Assembly (NCBI GenBank): GCA_017503865.1
Contig: JAFVSI010000028.1
Span: forward strand, 1 to 58,458
Length of the DNA stretch: 58,458 nt
DNA from: Clostridia bacterium
GTDB lineage: Bacteria; Bacillota; Clostridia; Oscillospirales; CAG-272
Direction: 5' to 3'
The position numbers were made by a program, and so were the translations under genes. Positions 55,307 through 58,458 of this stretch are shown here, one piece after another. Under the pieces are notes generated by a model, which was given only the letters and a program-made list of their open reading frames with translations, was not told where the DNA came from and ran no database searches. Position 1 is the first letter of the stretch. Each line of letters starts with the position of its first letter.

Positions 55307-57525
55307 TCGTAGAAAAGCAAAAGGCACGTGCCACGCTGCTCGGTCGCCGCAAGCGTGCGATCATCATTCTCTCCTTGCTTGCGGTAGTCCTTATTGCCGC
55401 CGCCGTTACCATAAATCACTTCGTCCGTTTCGTTCCCTTTACAGACGTTGACGGCACCGAATACAGAGTGATGAGAAAGGCAGGCAAGTTCGGTCTTTAC
55501 GACAAGGACGGCAACAAGCTCGAGGCAGAGGACGAATACAGCTTCTTCGTTACACCTGCAGGCACACTCGTCGACGTAGACGCCGACACGGGAGCAACGC
55601 AGATAATCGCACAGGTGGACACCGAGGACGGCGAGGCAAACGATGACAGAAATCAGCTTCTTATCTTCCCGAAGATAGGGCAAAAGGAGCTATCAAAGCT
55701 CGAGGTGCATAATGACAAGGGAAGCTTTACCTTCCTTCGCTACGACGTGGAAAACGACCGCCCCGACAATAAGTTCGGCTTCGCTATCGAAAGCTCGCCT
55801 CTGGTAAACTTCGACCAGATGCGTTTCACCGAGCTTTACGTCAATGCAGGCTACACGATGTGCACCGAAAAAATTAAGGATCCTATAAAGGACGAGAGGG
55901 GAGAATTCTCCGAGTACGGACTTGTTTCAGAGACGAGAACCGACGAAGAGGGAAACCCCTACGAATATGAGCCCGCTTACTATATCATAACCGATATAGC
56001 GGGCAAGTCGCACAAGGTAATTATCGGAGATATGCTCGTCACGGGGGGCGGATATTACGCTCAGTACGTGGATATTTCGGGCGAGGTTGAAAAGAAGAGA
56101 GACGCCGTATACGTGCTTCAGGCAAGTGTCGGTGACACGCTTCTTGACTCTGTCGAGACCTTCGTTTCTCCGCAGATTGTGTATCAGATGTCGGTAAGCG
56201 ACTACCTCGACGTTGAGAATTTCTCGGTTTTCAGATACGAGGGCGGTGAGCTTCCCGAGTACGTGGTCGATTTTACCTTTATCCCGCTTGAAGAAAGACA
56301 GGGAACTATTTTAGCAAACAAGCCCTTCGTGTTCGAGCACGAGGCTCTTGAGGGCTATAACCCGAACGTCGACAACATCTCGGCGGCTCTCTATAACCTC
56401 TACGGACTCTCGTACGAGAAGGTCTGCAAGCTCTCGCCCGAGGACGAGGATTTTGTAAAGTACGGTCTTGCAAAATTCGTTGAAACAACAGACGAGAAGG
56501 GAAATGCCGTAAAGGATATTGAGTATACCCCGAAGTATATTCTTTCCTTCTACTATGACCTTCTTGACGCGGCAGGGCAGAAGGCGTCGACAATAAAGCA
56601 GGTCGTCTACGTCTCAGAGGCTAACGAGGTTGGAAATTACTATGCCTACACCTTCGTTTACGAGGGACACCCCGACTCCGATAAAAAGGACAAGGACGAA
56701 AAGTTCCTCTTCGCTTACGATATGATCTGCGAGATAAGTGCCCACTCCTTCGAGTTCCTTAACTGGAAGCAAACCAAGTGGATAAATAACAATTATATTG
56801 ATAATAATATCGCGTTTATCGACACCATTGATATAAAGAGCGGTGATTACAGTGCAAGCTTTGACCTTGACAACACCAAAACGCAGCAGGACGGACAAAA
56901 CGTAAGCTCGGCACTTCTCGAGGTACACGCAACCGACTCGAAGGGACACGACACGACCACCTTCTCGACCATAACGGTTATGGACAAGGACGGCGTTTAC
57001 TGGACAGTAACTCCCACCGATCTCTCGGTAACGAATTACAAGGGACAGTCGGGCACGATAACGTCTGCATATCTTGCATACAACAGGCTTGGCAGACAGG
57101 TCAAGTGCTATGACGGATATATCGAGACCTATGACGGCTACAAGATAAAGGCGTCGCCCGATACTATTGAGATCATCGCACCGAACGGCGTCCGCAAGGA
57201 GTACGTAAGATACGCGACCAGCCTATTTAGGCAGTTCTATCAGACGCTTCTTGTAGGAACTATCGTTGACGAATATAAGCTCAGCGAGGCAGAAGAGGCG
57301 GCTCTCCTTGCCGATGACTCGAAGCTTCTCCTTACGATGACCGTCAAGGACACCGAGGGTAGCGTTAAGGAATTCAAATTCCACAAGCTCACCTCGCGTA
57401 AAGCATATATCACCATCAACGGCGACGGCGGATTTTACGTGATGACCGACCGTATCGAAAAGATCCTCACCGATGCCGAGAAATTCTTTAACAATATTCC
57501 CATAGATCCTATGACTAAAAATTAA
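55303..57525 (+). CDS. DUF4340 protein, membrane-anchored
   Basis: The 740-residue protein has a basic N-terminus, one anchor helix (IILSLLAVVLIAAAVTINHF, about 19-38), then DUF4340-type beta-rich repeats. DUF4340 proteins regularly follow GldG in this ABC operon. The region about 250-330 has FEHEALEGYNPNVDNISAAL, and the rest has many Tyr/Asp-rich strands. Function unknown. The start overlaps the gldG stop by four bases and shares its mRNA. Terminator at 57543-57575. Confidence 0.85.
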   Translation: MIVEKQKARATLLGRRKRAIIILSLLAVVLIAAAVTINHFVRFVPFTDVDGTEYRVMRKAGKFGLYDKDGNKLEAEDEYSFFVTPAGTLVDVDADTGATQIIAQVDTEDGEANDDRNQLLIFPKIGQKELSKLEVHNDKGSFTFLRYDVENDRPDNKFGFAIESSPLVNFDQMRFTELYVNAGYTMCTEKIKDPIKDERGEFSEYGLVSETRTDEEGNPYEYEPAYYIITDIAGKSHKVIIGDMLVTGGGYYAQYVDISGEVEKKRDAVYVLQASVGDTLLDSVETFVSPQIVYQMSVSDYLDVENFSVFRYEGGELPEYVVDFTFIPLEERQGTILANKPFVFEHEALEGYNPNVDNISAALYNLYGLSYEKVCKLSPEDEDFVKYGLAKFVETTDEKGNAVKDIEYTPKYILSFYYDLLDAAGQKASTIKQVVYVSEANEVGNYYAYTFVYEGHPDSDKKDKDEKFLFAYDMICEISAHSFEFLNWKQTKWINNNYIDNNIAFIDTIDIKSGDYSASFDLDNTKTQQDGQNVSSALLEVHATDSKGHDTTTFSTITVMDKDGVYWTVTPTDLSVTNYKGQSGTITSAYLAYNRLGRQVKCYDGYIETYDGYKIKASPDTIEIIAPNGVRKEYVRYATSLFRQFYQTLLVGTIVDEYKLSEAEEAALLADDSKLLLTMTVKDTEGSVKEFKFHKLTSRKAYITINGDGGFYVMTDRIEKILTDAEKFFNNIPIDPMTKN

Positions 57526-57542
57526 AAAGTCATTATTTATGA

Positions 57543-57575
57543 AGGGGAAGATGTTTTTAACGTCTTCCCCTTTTC
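57543..57575 (+). terminator. Terminator of the Gld-type operon
   Basis: AGGGGAAGATG / CGTCTTCCCCTT with a T-rich tail. Confidence 0.85.
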
Positions 57576-57585
57576 TTTGTTTTAT

Positions 57586-57682
57586 AAATTGGTATTTGTC
57601 GGGGAGTTAGTTTGTGTTAGTTTTTTTACGAACCCTTCCCCAAAAGGGTTCGAGCTCCCAAAACTTTCATATATTGGATTTC
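57586..57682. repeat. Repeat family C, copy 2
   Basis: AAATTGGTATTTGTCGGGG, GTTAGTTTGTGTTAG, hairpin GAACCCTTCCCCAAAAGGGTTC and CGAGCTCCCAAAACTTTCAT; the last 40 bases are nearly identical to copy 1 at 46063-46107. Confidence 0.7.
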
Positions 57683-57698
57683 AACAAATATGAAGAAA

Positions 57699-57745
57699 AA
57701 AATCCCCCGAAAGACGTTTCTCAAAGTCTCTCGGGGGAATTTTTA
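57699..57745 (-). terminator. Terminator of the YhcH-like gene
   Basis: ATCCCCCGAAAGAC / GTCTCTCGGGGGAATTTTT; on the minus strand it follows the stop codon. Confidence 0.8.
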
Positions 57746-57756
57746 TTTAATTAAAA

Positions 57757-58215
57757 TCACGCAAGAACTTTTACAACAATTTTCTTTACCTCTATAGGCT
57801 TGTCGTCAACGGCAATGCCGGGAGCGTGGGGCTCATAGGGGAAGAATATTGCAAACTCGCCTGCCTCGAGCTTTATTTTGTCGTATTCGTCGTTGAGATC
57901 AAGCTTCTGCACGTCGGGCTTGTACTCGGTCGCGGGGGTGAGCTTGTCAAGAGACTCGTTGCCCATGATCTCCTCACCGCTGACGATGTACTGAATGTCT
58001 ATATAATCTCTATGTACCTCAAATTTCTTCTCAGCGGTAGGCTTTGTAGGGCCCGTCATAACCGAAATAAAGACGTTCTTGCCGTCAATTTCGTACTTTC
58101 CGTCCTCAGGACACTCTGCCGCGAATTTTTTAAGTGCCTCAAATGCAACCTCAAAGCGAGGATGCACCTTCTTGTAGGATTCTATCATCTTGTCGTTAAG
58201 CTTTGCTGCTATCAT
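57757..58215 (-). CDS. YhcH/YjgK/YiaL (EbgC) family protein
   Basis: The 152-residue protein has the cupin-like family motifs FEVHRDYIDIQYIVSGEE and FAIFFPYEPHAPGI. Family members include the beta subunit of Ebg beta-galactosidase and sialic-acid pathway anomerases (YhcH). Here, with no operon partner visible, a sugar-isomer or anomerase role in amino-sugar or galactoside use is plausible, but unproven. AAAGGAA before the ATG. Confidence 0.88.
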   Translation of the reverse strand: MIAAKLNDKMIESYKKVHPRFEVAFEALKKFAAECPEDGKYEIDGKNVFISVMTGPTKPTAEKKFEVHRDYIDIQYIVSGEEIMGNESLDKLTPATEYKPDVQKLDLNDEYDKIKLEAGEFAIFFPYEPHAPGIAVDDKPIEVKKIVVKVLA

Positions 58216-58281
58216 ACCTAAAAACTTCCTTTCATTTGGTAGTAATTTTATCTTATCACCATTTTAATTATTTGTCAACGA

Positions 58282-58458
58282 TAAATTGGTATTTGTCGAA
58301 CGAGTTGGAAAAAGTGGTTAAAAGTTTTTGCGTCTCGAACACGAACATCAGTTCGTGTGACGAAGCGTAGCGGAGTTATTTTTCTAAAAAGAGACCGCAA
58401 TCCAACGCGCGTAGCGTTGGTCGCTCGTCGCAACGAGCGAAACTCCCCTATCGTTCGA
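58282..58458. repeat. TIR repeat family A, copy 3 (cut by window end)
   Basis: AAATTGGTATTTGTCGAACG start and the CGCAATCCAACGCGCGTAGC core match copies 1 and 2. Between them an extra ~50-base piece with hairpin ACACGAAC/GTTCGTGT is inserted at about 58337-58386. The right half lies outside the window. Confidence 0.8.

Noticed and set aside
1..58458. CRISPR array, rRNA operon or integrase gene
   Set aside because: I looked for regularly spaced direct repeats, 16S/23S sequence and tyrosine recombinase motifs and saw none; the tandem repeats at 7745-7993 have no spacers.

Overview
The window looks like chromosome from an uncultured, anaerobic, gut- or rumen-type Clostridia (Oscillospirales/Christensenellales-like Firmicute). 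Evidence: AGGAGG-type ribosome binding sites, many TTGACA-17-TATAAT promoters, Firmicute-style cis-RNAs (a Cys T-box and a cobalamin riboswitch), a split two-subunit transketolase, many lipoproteins with Thr/Glu/Ala/Pro-rich 'TTEAPT' linkers, and the gene order mnmG-rsmG-parB/noc-parA-parB seen near replication origins of Firmicutes. No dnaA, rRNA or CRISPR array is visible, and organism identity is inference.

Layout. 1-3.8 kb: a dispersed repeat, a MATE exporter, a small membrane protein, a SleB-type cell wall hydrolase and a two-gene holin-like unit. 3.9-7.7 kb: a TIR-bearing repeat, tRNA-Arg(ACG), three tandem SGNH hydrolases (two lipoproteins flanking a leaderless copy) and tRNA-Trp(CCA). 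7.7-8.9 kb: a small island bounded by an exact 19-bp duplication of the tRNA-Trp 3' end. 9-12.6 kb: an orphan FliB-like protein, an OFA-type MFS transporter, and a cobalamin riboswitch controlling a DUF4430 lipoprotein plus an ECF S-component, a likely vitamin B12 uptake unit. 12.6-24.1 kb, all minus strand: PnuC, a phosphoesterase, GtrA, RarA, a membrane protein, SerS, then the segregation block ParB, a 66-aa ParA-interaction-like peptide, ParA, five clustered parS sites, a second ParB/Noc-like protein, RsmG and MnmG.

24.2-37.4 kb: a GH-like DUF4091 protein, RNHCP protein, several membrane or surface proteins, a T-box(Cys)-cysE-cysS unit interrupted by a repeat relic, a second lipoprotein/leaderless SGNH pair with an SDR enzyme, a small XRE regulator and a NahK-like sugar kinase. 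37.4-40.3 kb: an AT-rich DpnII-type restriction-modification locus. 40.4-42.3 kb: ECF sigma / anti-sigma / YfjL-like operon. 42.6-44.8 kb: tRNA-Glu(CTC) and split transketolase. 44.8-46.3 kb: a 1.5-kb stretch without a convincing gene that holds a 13-C tract and a candidate ~550-nt structured RNA with its own promoter and terminator. 46.3-51.2 kb: two secreted proteins sharing a Cys-containing C-terminal tail, and a PHP phosphoesterase. 51.7-57.5 kb: a GldA-GldF-GldG-DUF4340 ABC operon. The window ends with a YhcH/EbgC-type protein and a truncated third copy of the TIR repeat.

The strongest leads beyond ordinary annotation are: the separate ParA-contact-like peptide between ParA and ParB; the candidate large RNA at 45.2-45.8 kb; the tRNA-Trp-flanked mini-island; the riboswitch-controlled B12 capture unit; and several dispersed inverted-repeat families that share one terminal motif (AAATTGGTATTTRT) although their interiors differ.
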